Shown: positions 1 to 13,112, numbered from the stretch's first letter. The stretch is 64,000 nucleotides of DNA from Austropuccinia psidii (GCA_023105745.1 JALGQZ010000008.1:49962618-50026617), one strand, 5' to 3'. The notes: generated by a model from the sequence alone, not told the origin. Program-made: numbers and translations.

Positions 1-889
1 TAGTCTTGAGGATCAATCCATCCCTTCTCTAGTAGGATAATCTAGTATTTATATTGAAAAAGATCAGTAGCAAGGCTCAGTATCTTATAGTATTATTTAT
101 GATTAATTAATGAAAGATATTTATAATATTAATGAAAGATTTTAATATTATTTAAAAGTCTTACCATTATAGTAGTAGTGTTGAAGTAGTGTTTGAAGAT
201 ATTATCATTGGTGATCTTATCTAATTTATCAATAACCCTTATTTATAGAAGGGATATCATCTTACCCTTATACCTTATATCATAAGCCTTTTAGGTATAT
301 TGGATTATATTTATATTGATCCTAATAGTATTATATTACTATTATATCATTTATATTTTACCCTTATATTAAACAAAACCACCCTTAAAGAATTATCTTA
401 CCCTTAAATTATTATAGCTATATTGATAGTATTATTAAATCACCTTTAAAAGTATTAGCTAGCTATCAAGATTATTATTAATATTAATAATGATCTTAAA
501 AAATATTATTTAAAATATCTCAGGTATTGAAAGAAGTAATACTAGAAGAATTAATTAAAAATAATTATAATCAATAACAAGAAAGTTAAGCAAACCTAAA
601 TTATTCAAAAAAATATTAACTATTACCAGTGTTATCATAGCAATCTTTTATTGACAGACTGATAGAGACTGCTGAAGAAAATTCTCTAATTGAAAAGCCA
701 CAAAACTAAATAATTGATTTGTGATCTCATCAAAAAGGGTATCTTTTTCAGTATATTTAGAGGGGCAGCTAATACACCTTAGCACCCATGGTTATTGGCT
801 CATTCTGAAATTCAAAACAGACTCACCAATAATTTCCCCCTCAAGGTACTGCCTATTATTTATCCCACAACAAAAGGAGTTCCAACAAC
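1..889 (-). mobile_element. Element X, copy 1 (partial, inverted)
   Basis: The stretch matches, as reverse complement, about 25168-26053, so it is a second copy of the same non-coding element, running off the left edge of the window. Its outer end (around 880-889, GGAGTTCCAACAAC read on +) abuts sequence that belongs to LTR family A, so X inserted into an LTR here, as copy 2 did in LTR D. The open frame at 721-957 begins at a GTG and also occurs in copy 2, so I do not call a gene. Superfamily unknown: no transposase or reverse transcriptase is visible. Confidence 0.75.
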
Positions 890-2838
890 GTCACAACAAA
901 ATTTGTGTAATAATTATACTCATGATAATTATCTCAGAAATTAGTAAAATACCATAAATAAACACAATATCTAAATTAAGTCATAATATAATGAATAAAC
1001 ATTTGAAATAAATTACACCATGAGATTCCTCATGGTAAAATACAGATATGTCACTTTTATGGCATATCTGAAAAGTCAATAATTACTGAAGTATAAATAA
1101 TCATACCTTAAAAAAAGGTTCAAAACCTCATTTACTTCAGAAACCAATGTAACAACATGTGAAAGAAATTTTACCATTGGATTCTCCATAAAGGTTTACA
1201 TATAAAACAATTATAAAGCTAATCCCTAAAGTCAATACTTAAGGAATTAAGCTGAATATATGCACTTTTTTGGTCAATGCATATATTAATCGTTTTTAGC
1301 TAATATCTCTTGAAATATACAAGATAGAGAGATGAACCAAAAAGAAGTCACCTTATAATTACTTTAAGAATACAGATATGAACTTTATTTCAAAAGCTAT
1401 AAGCAAAGTTGAAACTTGTAATGGTTTATTGAATGAAATCAATAGAGCTGTTGACCACTTTGTTGTAAAAGTGGTTCAAGCTTAAAGGTAAGTGGACAGC
1501 TATATTCTACCACTTCATTCGTGAATAATGATGTAATTTTTATTACAATATTCAAGGTATAACCCTTCGAAATCATGTTTTGAAGTTTAAAATACTAAAT
1601 TTCAACAGAAAAGATGACTAACAAGGAAAATCATCAAAAATAGAGTTTTGATGATGTAATGAAATTCTCTTGGAATTTTGATACGGACATGCCAAGATAT
1701 CAGAATCCACTCTCAGAATAGCTTTATCATTTATAAACTAAAAGTTATTAATGATCAATGTTTAAGCTTCAATTTGATCATTGATGATCACTCACTGTAA
1801 TCTTATTTTAGGTTTAACAGTCATATAAGTGATAAAACTGATGAATACTATTAGATTATGATTAATACTAATAAAATACTCAAAGTTTAGGCTTCTGCCA
1901 AGCCTATAATGTCATCAAACTTAAATTTATAGTGATAACTCTAAATAATGGTGTAATAATGAGGTTAGATGGTTTGATCATGATGTAATCATCACTCAAC
2001 CTTAAACTATTGATCAATTCTAGTAGAAATAATCAGTACAAGTCCACTAGAAACCTGCTGGACTCTAGAGGGGAGGTACCTACTATAAATAGAGCTATTT
2101 TTACTCTATTTTCCCCTCAGATGCTTACAAAACATTAAATAATTAAAACGAAAAGGTAACTTCTTTATCCTTTATATATAAAACTCTTATATTATTAAAG
2201 ACTAAATATCATCCTTAGTATAATAATCATTCTTGACGTGATTACTTCAATTATTTAATTGTTTTGTTTAAATTTCTCTTAAAATCCTCAAACCAATGTA
2301 AAATCAAGATAAATTGTAATTTCTCTTAATTTTTATTGTAAATACAATTTAAATAAGTTGTATTTATATTTTTTGGCGTAAAATCATTGAAAATCATCAT
2401 ATTAAGTATTAAAAGTAGGTTATTTCTTCTTATTATAATAATTTTCTCTTTATTATTACTTTAATAATTCTTTAATTGATATAAACATTATTTATATTAA
2501 TTTATAACTTTAATATGAGTAATATTATTGTGATTAATTGTCTTTTATTAATAAAAACAATTGTGTATGCCTTTGCTATTTGTTGGTAACAATAATAAAG
2601 TGCTTTTTAATATATTAATTATCTTATATTAATATATTTATTTATTATATTATTTTTTTAATATAAACTATATTATTATATTTATTCAATAATATGGCTA
2701 TTTTTACGCCATAATTATAATAATTCTTTATTATTATAATTACTTTTTATCTTATTTATTTTATTTATAAGGACATTCATAGTACAATAAGTGAAATATT
2801 AGAAATTTTTACTTATTTTTTCATAGTCAAACCTTACA
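890..2838 (+). mobile_element. LTR family A, 5'-truncated copy
   Basis: Aligns along its length with the LTRs at 11767, 22127 and 52640 and ends in the family terminus CAAACCTTACA. The first ~40 bases (TGTGAGCC...) are missing because element X interrupts it. A TATA-like box CTATAAATAG lies at 2083-2092, followed by a donor-like AAAAGGTAAC near 2150. It is directly followed by the 3' end of a family-B pol gene, so it probably inserted into that element. Whether it is a solo LTR or the 3' LTR of a full element cannot be seen, because the left part is outside the window. Confidence 0.88.
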
Positions 2839-3292
2839 CCAAGTGTTAGTGTCTACACTAAGCTTCAATAATCTCAAAGGACCTAAGAAGATGAGAGACT
2901 CATTTGTAGGGCCCTTCACTATCATTAAATTGGTAGGGCAGAATGCAGTGGTGGTCAAACTCACAGAGGAGATCTCCAGGAAACACCCAGTGTTTCCAGT
3001 GAGCTTGGTCAAACCATACTTCCAAACAGAGGAGGGAAAAATCCCCTCCAGGAAGAAGAGTCCCACACCACCGGATACAGTGGAAGTGGAAGGGTCCCCT
3101 GGACCTGTGAAGAGGATAATCAAAGGCAGGAAGATCAGACTCAATGGTAAGGATCAGAGACATTACTTGGTCAGATTCAAGAATAAGACAGCTGATAAGG
3201 ACAAATGGTTGCCAGAAGATGCTATACCAGATGGAAAACTTCATTTAAGGGGATTCAGAGCCTCTAAGAGGACTGAACAGTCTCATAAATGA
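2839..3292 (+). pseudogene. Gypsy pol 3' end: integrase C-terminus and chromodomain-like tail (family B)
   Basis: A 150-codon open frame without an ATG, starting at the border with the upstream LTR. It aligns with the last third of the family-A integrase at 21590-22014: the block VSTLSFNN-KGPKK, then HPVFPVSLVKPY, then a chromodomain-like tail (HYLVRFKNK...DKWLPEDAI). In chromovirus integrases this region binds DNA and steers integration toward marked chromatin. It stops at TGA 3290-3292, just before a purine-rich tract (3305-3314) and the start of LTR B at 3317, which is the usual 3' layout. The catalytic core and the rest of gag-pol are absent, so it is a fragment. Confidence 0.9.
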
Positions 3293-3304
3293 TGAGCCTT
3301 TTTT

Positions 3305-3316
3305 AGAGGGAGGGTA
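3305..3316 (+). other. Polypurine tract of family-B element
   Basis: AGAGGGAGGGTA sits immediately 5' of the LTR start TGTCAGCC and 12 nt after the pol stop. In LTR retrotransposons this position primes plus-strand DNA synthesis. Confidence 0.7.
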
Positions 3317-6300
3317 TGTCAGCCTGTGACTCAAAACCAGAGCACAAGCATGACAGACAAAATACCATAAAACCAATGGTAGAGGAAAATACCACCAAAG
3401 CATGGAGCTGAGCCAAATCAGCTCAAAAGGTATCAAACAAAAGGGGAAACTCACCACTTCCTGAATATACAAGTCCCATCTTCATAGGACAAGTATCAAC
3501 CAAGCTATTCCTGCTCAAAGTTGTTGTAAGATGTGTCTATGAAACTGATGATAATATTACTATTAATCAACAGTACTATGACTGTTCTTATGAAATATAA
3601 TAACAAAATTTTATTATAGCCACAATTAAATAATTAAAGAATTATTTCTTTCACATGTTAAACACTACTAGTGATTTTAACAGTGAGAAAGTAATTGTCT
3701 ACAAGAATCAATTACAAGAAGATTTTAATAATAAAACTTCTTTTATTAAAATAATAAAATTATTTTAATATATAATTATCTTTTGCAAGAATAATTATAA
3801 TGGTAATTCTTGAAGAAAACTAATTTTAGAAAAAAAACTTTAGGAATTAAAAATAAATCACTCACTAATATTCCAAAGAACTTATTGAAAGATGAGATAG
3901 AGAGATTTGACGTAGAATTGTGGATTTTAAGGATCAAAACAAATTTATAACAGTATTACAACAATATATAGTTGGATTCTATGTTTTCACGTCTTTCTGA
4001 TTTATTCTGAAAGATTTAAAACACTTAAGAATAGCTCTAACTAATACTTACTTGTTGGTAATAAAGGTTTAAATGATAATAAGATGATGATTATGTGGAA
4101 AAAACAGCAAGAAGAGGCCTCTTTTAAGTCAAAAGCAGCTCACAGAGGTGTTCCATGGAGAAACCTGAAAACCAGTGAGTGAGAAAACAATAAACCTTTC
4201 TGGATTATTGATTGCATCATCTGTTGTCACATAAGATTATCATAATTACTTAATTGATGCTTTTACGTGACTACCAACCCCAATATGGTTAAGAATAAAA
4301 GGAGTAACATCTGGATATCTTCTTTTATTCCAAAATAATCATTGATTTCTCAAATTTATCAATGCTAATGACAATTTCATCACAGGTTGTAGTTACTGTA
4401 AATTTCTGATGATTCAGTGTTTCACGTAGAATAGTCAAAAATGGACTGTAAGTAAACCTTTTAATTTTACTAGTAAAGCTGTAATTCTTTTTGGTTGTAC
4501 CATAGATAATAAAGCTCTCTATTAGTCCTGAGAGTTTCAGGAAGATTCATTACGAATTTTATTTTTAATGAATTTTTGACGTTTTTACCTCATTTCTACG
4601 TAGAATTGCAAATATCAGTGTTTCACTGGTTTCTATGAGGTAAATCAATGGATACAAGTCCAAAAAGGGTCTTAATTACTCTTTTGGGGTTTATCCATGG
4701 AAAATCATTAAGAATTGACATGGTTACAGGAGTCTAAGTAGCTCTTTACCTCCTTGGCACATCAAAATAGCAGGTTATTTGCTATTTTCTTAAGATTTAC
4801 TGTAGTTGTAACATGGTAACCAAGTTCCCAAAGGGTTTTAGCTTACCAATTAGGCCAAGATCAGCCGTGAATCCAAGTTTTGGAGCTGTCCACGCCTCTG
4901 AGGCCTCAGAAGTTGGGTACCCTGGCTCTCTTTGATGTCTTTTGTCCCCCTTGCTTATTTGTTACGTCAAAATAGAAATTTAAGTAAAGTGAGATATCCA
5001 CTATGGGTGTACCAAAAGTCCATGTAAGAATACCATGATATTAAGTGCTCAAAGCATGCATAACACTATTCTTAGTTTATATGTATCATGGGATTTCTCA
5101 CATTCCCATTATTTTGGCGTGAAATTAAGAAAAACAAAACTTTTCACAGATCTTTTATGTGGTATTGAAGTATTTTCCATTTTACCACCTCAAAGAGTTA
5201 ATTTGAGCTTATTCACTCTATGGAGCTACCCTAGGTGAATTTTTGTGGTGAATCAAAATCTGGCCTTAAATCCATGGATTTACTTACTCAATAAAAATTT
5301 ATTCATCTTTTCTGAAATCAAAAATGATGAATTTTGGATATATGCATGATTTATGAGTTATGAATAATTCAAAATTTCTTTTTAAGATAATTGTGGCCTA
5401 TTTGGGTATGTAAAATATACCTCAAGGCTCACAGTTGTTGCTGAGCATAAACCTTAATTTTCACCTCTCATCTGAAATCCAGAGGAAGAGGCCTAACCCC
5501 ATCAAATGGGTACTCAACTTGAAGCTCCAAGTCAGGGCTATCCAATGGTGCTGAGAAAACTGAGCTGGCATTGATATTACAAAAGTTAGGGCCAGATTCA
5601 GGCCAAATAAGGGTGAACAAAACATTCACCTCTCATCTAGTTTCTACAGTTTTAGTGTGAGATACCTGAAGTGGGGTCGTTTTGGAAAGAGCACAATCAG
5701 GGCTATCTGATGGTGCCATCCATTTCCCCATACCTCATCTAGAACAAAAGGTATGGGACAAACTGACTCAATACAGCCTTTTGCCTAAACCACACAAAAG
5801 TACAAAACCTTGTACATGTCATAGCTTCGCCATATGAAACAATAACTCTGCAAAATGAGGTACCATTGTGTAGAGCACATACAGGGCTACACAATGAACT
5901 AAGATGGAGCTTGATATCTCAAAAACTGACAGAGTTATGGCCTTTTGAAGGTCAAAATCCAACAGTATGGCAAATACAGCTGTATTGGGAGACAATACAG
6001 TTTGACTATTACTATGAAGCTTCAATCAGATGAAAAAGCTTTTTTATACTTCAATACCTCATAGTTCATTAAATACTGGGGTCCCATACAGGTTCTGTAC
6101 AGCATTCTATGTGTAATACACGTCAGAACAGGGCTATGTGGTCCCCAGATGAACGTTTTCACCCTGTATTGGTGAAAACTGCCCAGGTGTGGTTTCAAAA
6201 CCACATCCGAGACAAATACAGGTTATACAGGCTCTTTGAAAAACAAAAGCCTGCCCCAGAGAGTGAAATATTTTCACTTTCTCTATGTTAAAAGGTCTAG

Positions 6301-6663
6301 CAGCCTTTTTACTCCATTTCAGGATAAAAAGGGACCTTTTCACAGCCAGAAAAGGTTTCCTCATCCTGATCTAGAATTCCTATGTAGTATAGCTGTCAAA
6401 ACAGTTCTACTCTTGGAAATAACCAGGTATACTTCTAATCTTAAGTATTGTAGACTTTATCATTGTAATCCAACAGGTAAAGTTGCACCCAGGGTTTTCA
6501 ATAGCGCTCACCACCACTATTCTTCAATAGTAAAACCCTTTTATCTCAATAATAAACCTTTATTATATCTTAATGCCTTTATTTTTAATATTTATAACCG
6601 TTTAATAGTCATATTTAAGTAGTAATTAGCCTATTTACTGCTTCATCATAGAATCAGCCTGCC
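3317..6663 (+). mobile_element. LTR family B, 3' LTR, interrupted by a solo LTR C
   Basis: Begins TGTCAGCCTGTGACTC like the complete solo copy at 43629-45033 and aligns with it on both sides of the inserted LTR C (3525-5433). Without the insertion and its target duplication it is about 1.43 kb, against 1405 bp for the solo copy. The 3' end (ATCAGCCTGCCA) is altered from the expected CAGCTGACA and fuses to a fragment of element D at about 6664. Open frames inside (6109-6622 and others) are also present in other LTR B copies but have no consistent start, so I treat them as LTR sequence. Confidence 0.9.
3525..5433 (-). mobile_element. Solo LTR family C (inverted), TSD GTTGT
   Basis: Reverse complement of the solo LTR at 50320-52214, bounded on + by TGTAAG and GGCTCACA, the complements of the family termini. 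Exact 5-bp target duplication GTTGT at 3520-3524 and 5434-5438. It sits inside LTR B, so it is younger. A solo LTR is the product of LTR-LTR recombination of a full element. Confidence 0.95.
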
Positions 6664-7273
6664 AGGTGCTCACAGAGTGGCCAAGGTGATGTTTTGAAAG
6701 ATTGAAGACCCCACAGGGAAGTGCACACCAGGAGATGAACTTACTTTTAGTAGTTACCCTCCCGCCAGTGCCATAACAAGAAAATAAATTTGCTGAAGGA
6801 ATAAATTGGAATTGGAAAGACTTGGAAAGAAAATAAGAAAAGGAATGGTCCATTTTCCCAAGTGAAAATGGCCATAAATTTGGAATTGATGTTGAAAGCC
6901 AGGCCAAAGATCTGTGTCCAAAATTGCAGAGTGCTCACAGAGTGGCCAAGGTGATCCTTACAACAAAAAGAGTAGGATGCCTTTAAAGGTGCATACCAGG
7001 AGTGATACTTACCTTTGGTAATTCCTCTCCCCACCAATCACCATAAATGATCAAGCTCTTGAATAATTGGGTCCTGGCTTGTCAGGATATAAAGAATTGA
7101 AATCCTTGATACATTCAGGACAGCTATTGAGGCTTTCAGATGGTTCCCAAGTGCATCTTTCTGGGTCTTGACTGAAACCTTTCCATTAATCCAAATACCA
7201 TAATTTTCCTCTCTTGAGCTTTGAGTCCAGTATTTGAGAGACTTCCCATTCCTCTTCTTCTTCAATGATAATT
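6664..7273 (-). pseudogene. Fragment of Gypsy element D: chromodomain end of pol and 3' noncoding region
   Basis: Reverse complement of about 33460-34047 of element D. On the minus strand it starts (7273-7038) with a diverged chromodomain, recognisable by matching the YLVEWKGFSQDPERSPWEP region of element D, here frame-broken. It continues into the same 3' noncoding tract with two copies of the CACCTTGGCCAC-CTGTGAGCAC motif (ends near 6664 and 6940). It carries no ATG-led gene of its own. It is flanked by LTR B on the left and inverted LTR B on the right, which no simple insertion explains. Confidence 0.85.
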
Positions 7274-7712
7274 TGTCAGGCTGAGTCTTTGATGAAGCAG
7301 TAAATAGGCGAATTACTACTTAAATATGACTATTACATGGTTATAAATATTAAAAATAAAGGTATTAAGATATAATAAAGGTTTATTATTGAGATAAAAG
7401 GGCTTTACTATTGAAGAATAGTGGTGATGAGCGCTATTGAAAACCCTAGGTGCAGCCTTACCTGTTGGATTACAATAATAAAGTCTACAATACTTAAAAT
7501 GAGAAGTATACCTGGTTATTTCCCAGAGTAGAACTGTTTTGACAGCTATAATACATAGGAATTCAAGATCAGGATGAGGAAACCTTTTCTGGCTGTGAAA
7601 AGGTCCCTTTTTATCCTGAAATGGAGTAGAAAAGCTGCTAGACCTTTTCACATAGAGAAAGTGAAAATGTTTCACTATGTGGGGCAGGCTTTTGGTTTGC
7701 AAAGAGCCTGTA
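7274..7712 (-). mobile_element. LTR family B fragment, inverted
   Basis: Starts on + with TGTCAGGCTGAG, the complement of the LTR B 3' terminus, and matches the last ~440 bp of the LTR B copy ending at 6663 (CAGGCTCTTTG at about 7710 corresponds to 6229). The 5' two thirds of the LTR are missing. With 6229-6663 it forms a long inverted repeat around the D fragment. Confidence 0.88.
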
Positions 7713-10430
7713 AAGAGGAGTATGCTATCAATGTGGTCTTCTTACAAGATATATGGAGCTCATACAATGAATATGGAATAGATAGGTGATGATTTTGATT
7801 TTCCATCACTTGATAAGTATTTTGCGCTTGAGCTTCAGTAGGAATTTCCCAGGTTTATAGTATACAATTGTAATTATTACAGAAGTTCAAGTGATATTTC
7901 TACTCTTTAAAATAAAACTAAGAAAATAAAAGAAAATTACATAAGTGAAGAATAACTCAATAATAAAATGGTAACTGATTATTCAAGCTCAATATTCTCA
8001 TATTGCAAATAATTATAATTACACAAAATCTCACTTTGAAATAAATTCTGGGCGAAGGTCTACATATTTAAAGAATTATATGATGAGTTTAGTCCCATTT
8101 AAAATTCTCCTTGCATCATTGATTCTACTGAACATCACTCACACATATCTAAAATTATCTATCAGTGGTATTATAGTGAGGAAACAGTTCCAATAATCTA
8201 CCGTATTCTAAGACAATTGTTCATATGGTGTTAAATTTGATTATTTTGAGTCCAGGAGCCAAATATCTATGGATTATTATGACATCAATTGGATGATCAA
8301 AGTGAACTCATGACAAATAGCAAAATTAAACCAAACTAAACTGAGCTCACTATGAGAAAAACTTACGCTATCTTGAATGAAAGTGAATGTTTTAATGATT
8401 TAAGATTCCCATAATGATATTTTCATTACAAAATCAGACTATTCTTTCTATTTTGATCATAAAGATTTTATTATTCTCAAAAGGTAGTTCTCACGATTCC
8501 AATGATTTTCCTGTTATTCCACTAAGAAAACTTCCATTGTACAGAGAATCTAAGTTTTAACATAGACACCATAAGAATTATATTAAATTGGTAGTAGGAA
8601 TTTTCTTATAAAGATATTAAGATATTCATCATTAGACAAATAAACTCTTTATTATTGGATAAATAATAAGCTTCCTATGATTTTAAGTACAAAATTATAT
8701 CATATTAAGTGTATAATCTTTATCGCTTTTCTCTATATGTCATGATAAGATGATATCAGGAGAATATAAACAGAAATCTCCTTCAAAAAATAATGAGTGT
8801 TATATTAGTCAATTGTGATTTTTGATTATTGAAATCAAAATACTTTTGTGACTTAAGCTAAAAAAAACCTCATCATTTCCAAGATGATTTTCAAAAAATA
8901 TTTTTAAGAAATTCTATAACAAATATCCCCAAATTTTTTCATCCCAAATGACACATTTAATTTTGGGTACTTTGTAAATACTAAGCCTCAAAAGCTGATG
9001 TATTTCCGAATTTAAAAGTTAAATTTGCTCATACAAACTACCAATCTTTAAGATATGGAAGAAATTCAAATTTTATATTACCAATACAGTTTTATAATTC
9101 AAACATCTATCTCAATCACATAAACCCAAAATCTCTTAACACACCAAAGTTCAGAACACAAACAAATTCATAGCCCATCTTAAAAAAATTGAAGCTTATT
9201 TCAAAGAGAACATAAATCTCATCATTTTAATATTCTCATAATAAAATTGTTATTATGGGGATAGAAATCTCTTTTTTTCTTTGATAATAAAAATTGGGTT
9301 TTTGCAAAATTATTTCAGTCATATCTCAAAAATGATCCTTTTACTATGATAATGATAAAGCTGAAATTATTACAAGAATAAAGCTAACATGGAAACCACT
9401 ATCCAAACTTTGTTATTGAAACCATTTGAAATTTTAATGTTAGTATAATAAGGATACTATCATTGAAGTAATAAACAATTCTTAATCAGATAAATATCAT
9501 TTTTATTATCTCAGTAGGAATGAAGTTTGTATCATCTGAAGAATGAAGTTGCATCTTTGGATTGTTTTATACAATAATAATAAGAAGACTTATGTCAAAT
9601 ATCAAAAACCATATTATTATGCATATAGGAAATCTTTCTCATAATAATTTCAACATACAATAATATTTATTCTATTCTTACACTAGAAAAGGCTTTCATT
9701 GAAGGAATAACTCCATTGGGATTTCAAAAATACCATTTCAGTAATATACATGTTGTTACTCAAAACATTATTCCTTTATTATTACATAAAAGAAAGAAAA
9801 CTATTAGAAACATAAAATATTTAGCTAATGAGGCTTTAAATCTTCTATTAATATTATAATTAAAACATCAAATTCTTAGAAAGATAATTATGAGAACAAG
9901 ATATGCATAACTACTGGAAGGATGGCCAGAAGAATGAGGAACTTGTTATTGGAATAGTATCATTAGAATAATGAAATTTCTCTTATCCTAAGGAATGCTA
10001 TATTTATTGAAATTATTTCATGGTTATTATTGTTCAAACATACCAATTCATGGTAGTACTTTCATCATATCCCCTCTATCATTAACATGCCAAAGTTGTA
10101 AGGTGTGGATATGAAACTTTGATTAAAAATCAAGTACTTTTCCTGTCCTCAAAATTTGTATAAGGTAAAAATCAATTGAAAATAGTACAAAATATTATTC
10201 TTAAGAGAAAACAAGCCAATTTTATTCTTTATAACCTTAATAGTATAAAAAAAAATATTATAAAGATTTATTGTTTTACCAACAATAAAAAATTATCCCA
10301 AAAATACTCTACAAGAGATATTTAAGGCTACAAAAGATATTTCTTCAAGAGCAAGCTCACTTGGAATTAATTGAGAAAAGAACTGAAAGCAATTAATTAA
10401 ATAAAAAAGTCCTTAAAAAGAATATCAAAG
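7713..10430. other. AT-rich region, no gene recognised
   Basis: About 2.7 kb with no long open frame, no LTR terminus from the families seen here and no obvious tandem repeat. Short frames only. Probably decayed repeat or intergenic sequence. Confidence 0.6.
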
Positions 10431-11761
10431 AGAAAAACCGCCCAAAAGTGAGCAGAGTGAATTTGGAAACAAAGTGACAAAGTTAACAGTGATGAAAGAT
10501 GCTTTAATTCACTTTTGGGGTGGTTCAGGGGTAAAAATGATTATAAGAGTTACAAACAGTGATTATAATGATTTTTTTCACGTGGTTTGAAGGTTTAAAA
10601 TGATTTAAAAAAGGTGTTTGGAATCTTTTATTGATTGGTTTAACAGTGTTTAAACTGCTTATAAAAGGAAAAGATTCTAACATGAAGAGAAAAGTGGGGC
10701 GAAGAAGACATTCTTTTATAGCCATCAATTTTCTTACTCCAAAAGTAAATTTTACTCCTTTCAGCTGTGAAGAACAGTCTGACAACAGAAAAGCCAATTA
10801 TGGCATCATTGAACCCTGGTTTAGACCAAAAAAGGGGTGGTTTAAGCCGTTTTTTTGCCATTTTAGACCCTTAAATCAGCCATTACTATAGCAATACCTG
10901 GTCTAGAGCCTTTGAAACACGTCATAATGTGTGTAAGAGGCGTAGAAATCAGTTAAAGCTGCTTTTACTAACATTGTTTTAACTTAAGGGTAGTTTGAAC
11001 CTCTTGGCAACAGTCAAAACTGCCCTGGTTGGTATCAAAACCTCATCATCAATTGAGTCACAGACCCTGTGACTCAACTCCAGGCCAAAAGTGCTGAACG
11101 TTTGCGTGAATTTTCACATCTCATGCCTGTCAGCAAGGATTTTGGGGGTCTGGCTCCCTCCTAGAGCTAGAGTTCCTTTTCCCCCCAATTTATTTTTTCC
11201 TTTAATTCCTCATCATGTATTATACTTGTAATTTACATATGTAATTCAATTGAATTGTACAGTCAGTACAATACAGTAATAGTTGATGCCTCATATGTAA
11301 ATCAAAGTTCACTTATGTAATACATGCGCACATTTTTACATTTCAATTGAATTCAATTGAAAATACTTTAATTCCTCATAAGTTCTAAACTAAACACAAC
11401 ACCTCAATTTTAGCATAAAAATTGATGGTTAAAACCACATTTGGTGTGAATTAAATTAAATTTTGGAGTATTTTCAATTTTTGTATTGAAAATACTAAAA
11501 ACTTGATTTAAGCTTATTTAGAGTTTAGCTACAAAAATTTCACTCAGGGGTGACCCCACCTAATTTTTTATAAGGAATCAAATGGTGAAATAGGTTTTAT
11601 ATGTTTATTTATTGGATAAAAATTTAAATTATATTTTATATAAATTTTTACCAAAAATATTTTAATTTCATAATTTTAAATTTCATTGTAATTTTATTTT
11701 TGAATTATAATTGAGTTTTTATTTTTAAATATAAATTTGTATTTATATTTTTATTTTTATA
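10431..11761. other. Unclassified sequence with an inverted repeat; no supported gene
   Basis: Contains a short inverted repeat (AACCGCCCAAAAGTGA near 10436 against TCACTTTTGGGGTGGTT near 10507) and several TTTAAACC/GGTTTAAA-like words up to 10900. Overlapping 70-90 codon frames on both strands (10525-10891) oppose each other and show no protein family. From 11200 the sequence is poor in G and C with AATTCAATTGAA palindromes. It ends at the target duplication ATATA of the family-A element. Confidence 0.45.
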
Positions 11762-13035
11762 ATATATGTGAGCCTTTGAGATATGACCACATACCCAATA
11801 AGGTCACAAAAAAGACTCAGAATAATTATAACTTTAATATAATTATATTAAAATTACTTAGAATAAATATACATTAAGAATAATTACTTAAATATACAAA
11901 AAATACCATAAATTGGTATAAAAATTGGTTTAACTTAAAAACCAATGGATCAACATGTAAAAGAAATTATACCATTGGATTCCCCATGGAAAAATACACA
12001 TATACCACTTTTATGGCATATCTGTAAAGTCAATATTTAAGGAATTATAAGGTATAATACCTTATAAAAACCATAAAAACTTGCTTACCTCAAGAACTAA
12101 TGAAACAACATGTGAAATAAATTGTACCAGTGGATTCCCCATAAAAGTCCACACATAAAACAATTAATAAGCTAATTTCCAATGTTAATACTTAAGGAAT
12201 TATCCTGAATATATGCACTTTTTTGGTCAACGCATATATTCAAGGATCATAGCTAATATCTTCTAAACTATACATGATAGAATGATGAACCAAAAATAAA
12301 GTTACCACGTAATTACTGTAAGAACACAGATATGAACTTTATTTTACTAATTATAAACAAGGTTAAAACCTATGATGAATTATTGATAAAAATCAACAGA
12401 GCTGTTGACCACTTTGTTGTGAAAGTGTTCCAAATTTAAAAAAAAGGATACAGTTGGATTCTCCTAGTTCATTTGTGAAGAATGATGTAATTTATATTAT
12501 TAAATTGAGGGTATAACCCCCTGAAATCAAGGTTTGAAGTTTAAAATATTAAATTTTGACAGAAAAGATGAGTTACAAGAAAACTCATCAAAATTAGAGT
12601 TTTGATGATGTAATGAAACGCTCTTGGCAGCGTAATAAGGCTATGCCAGGCTATCAGAATTCACTCTCTTAATTGCTGTAGCGTGTAAATCTTAAATGTT
12701 ATTGAGGATCAAAGTTTGAGCTTAATTTGAGCAGTTATGATCACATACTGTAACCTTAATTTAAGTTTAACAGTCTTAAGAGTGATAACATTGGTGAATA
12801 CTATTAGTTTATGATTAAAACTAATAAAATCCACGAAATTTGGGGTTCTGCCAAGCCTCTGATGTCATCAAACGTAGAGTTATAGTGATAACTCTAAATA
12901 ATGGTGTAATAATGATGTAATATGGTTTGATCATGATGTAATCACCCTCAAACCTTAAAATATTGATCAATTCCAGTGGATATGATCAGTACACGTCTAC
13001 TAGAAGCCTACTGGACTCTAGGAGGGAGGTATTTA

Positions 13036-13045
13036 CTATAAATAG
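13036..13045 (+). promoter_or_regulatory. TATA-like box of LTR A
   Basis: CTATAAATAG, then AGCTCTTTTTACTCTATT. It is preserved in five of the six family-A LTRs (2083, 13036, 23396, 41256, 53870) and lost in the inverted solo copy at 48088-49888. A transcription start about 30 nt downstream, near CCCTCAGA, is inferred. Confidence 0.6.
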
Positions 13046-13106
13046 AGCTCTTTTTACTCTATTTTACCCTCAGACGCATCAAAAACATTAAATCAATTAA
13101 ATAAAA

Positions 13107-13112
13107 GGTAAT
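13107..13112 (+). promoter_or_regulatory. Candidate leader splice donor in LTR A
   Basis: AAAAG|GTAATT lies about 70 nt after the TATA-like box. The same spacing and AG|GTAA word occur in LTR E (37916/37917). The paired acceptor would be the pyrimidine-rich TTTTTTAG at 15990. Splicing would remove U5, the primer-binding site and the nested element. No transcript evidence is available. Confidence 0.4.

Noticed and set aside
721..957. 78-codon ORF
   Set aside because: Starts with GTG and lies in element X; the second copy has a differing reading at 25141-25335. No start codon or family.
2827..3472. Minus-strand ORFs opposite the pol fragment
   Set aside because: Shadow frames of the integrase C-terminal coding sequence and of the LTR B start.
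6109..7702. Similar ~128-codon ORFs at 6236-6622 (+) and 7316-7702 (-)
   Set aside because: They are the two arms of the LTR B inverted repeat; starts are not ATG-conserved and the solo LTR B copy does not keep the frame.
10525..10891. Opposed ORFs of 73-90 codons
   Set aside because: They overlap on opposite strands in compositionally biased sequence, with no family features.
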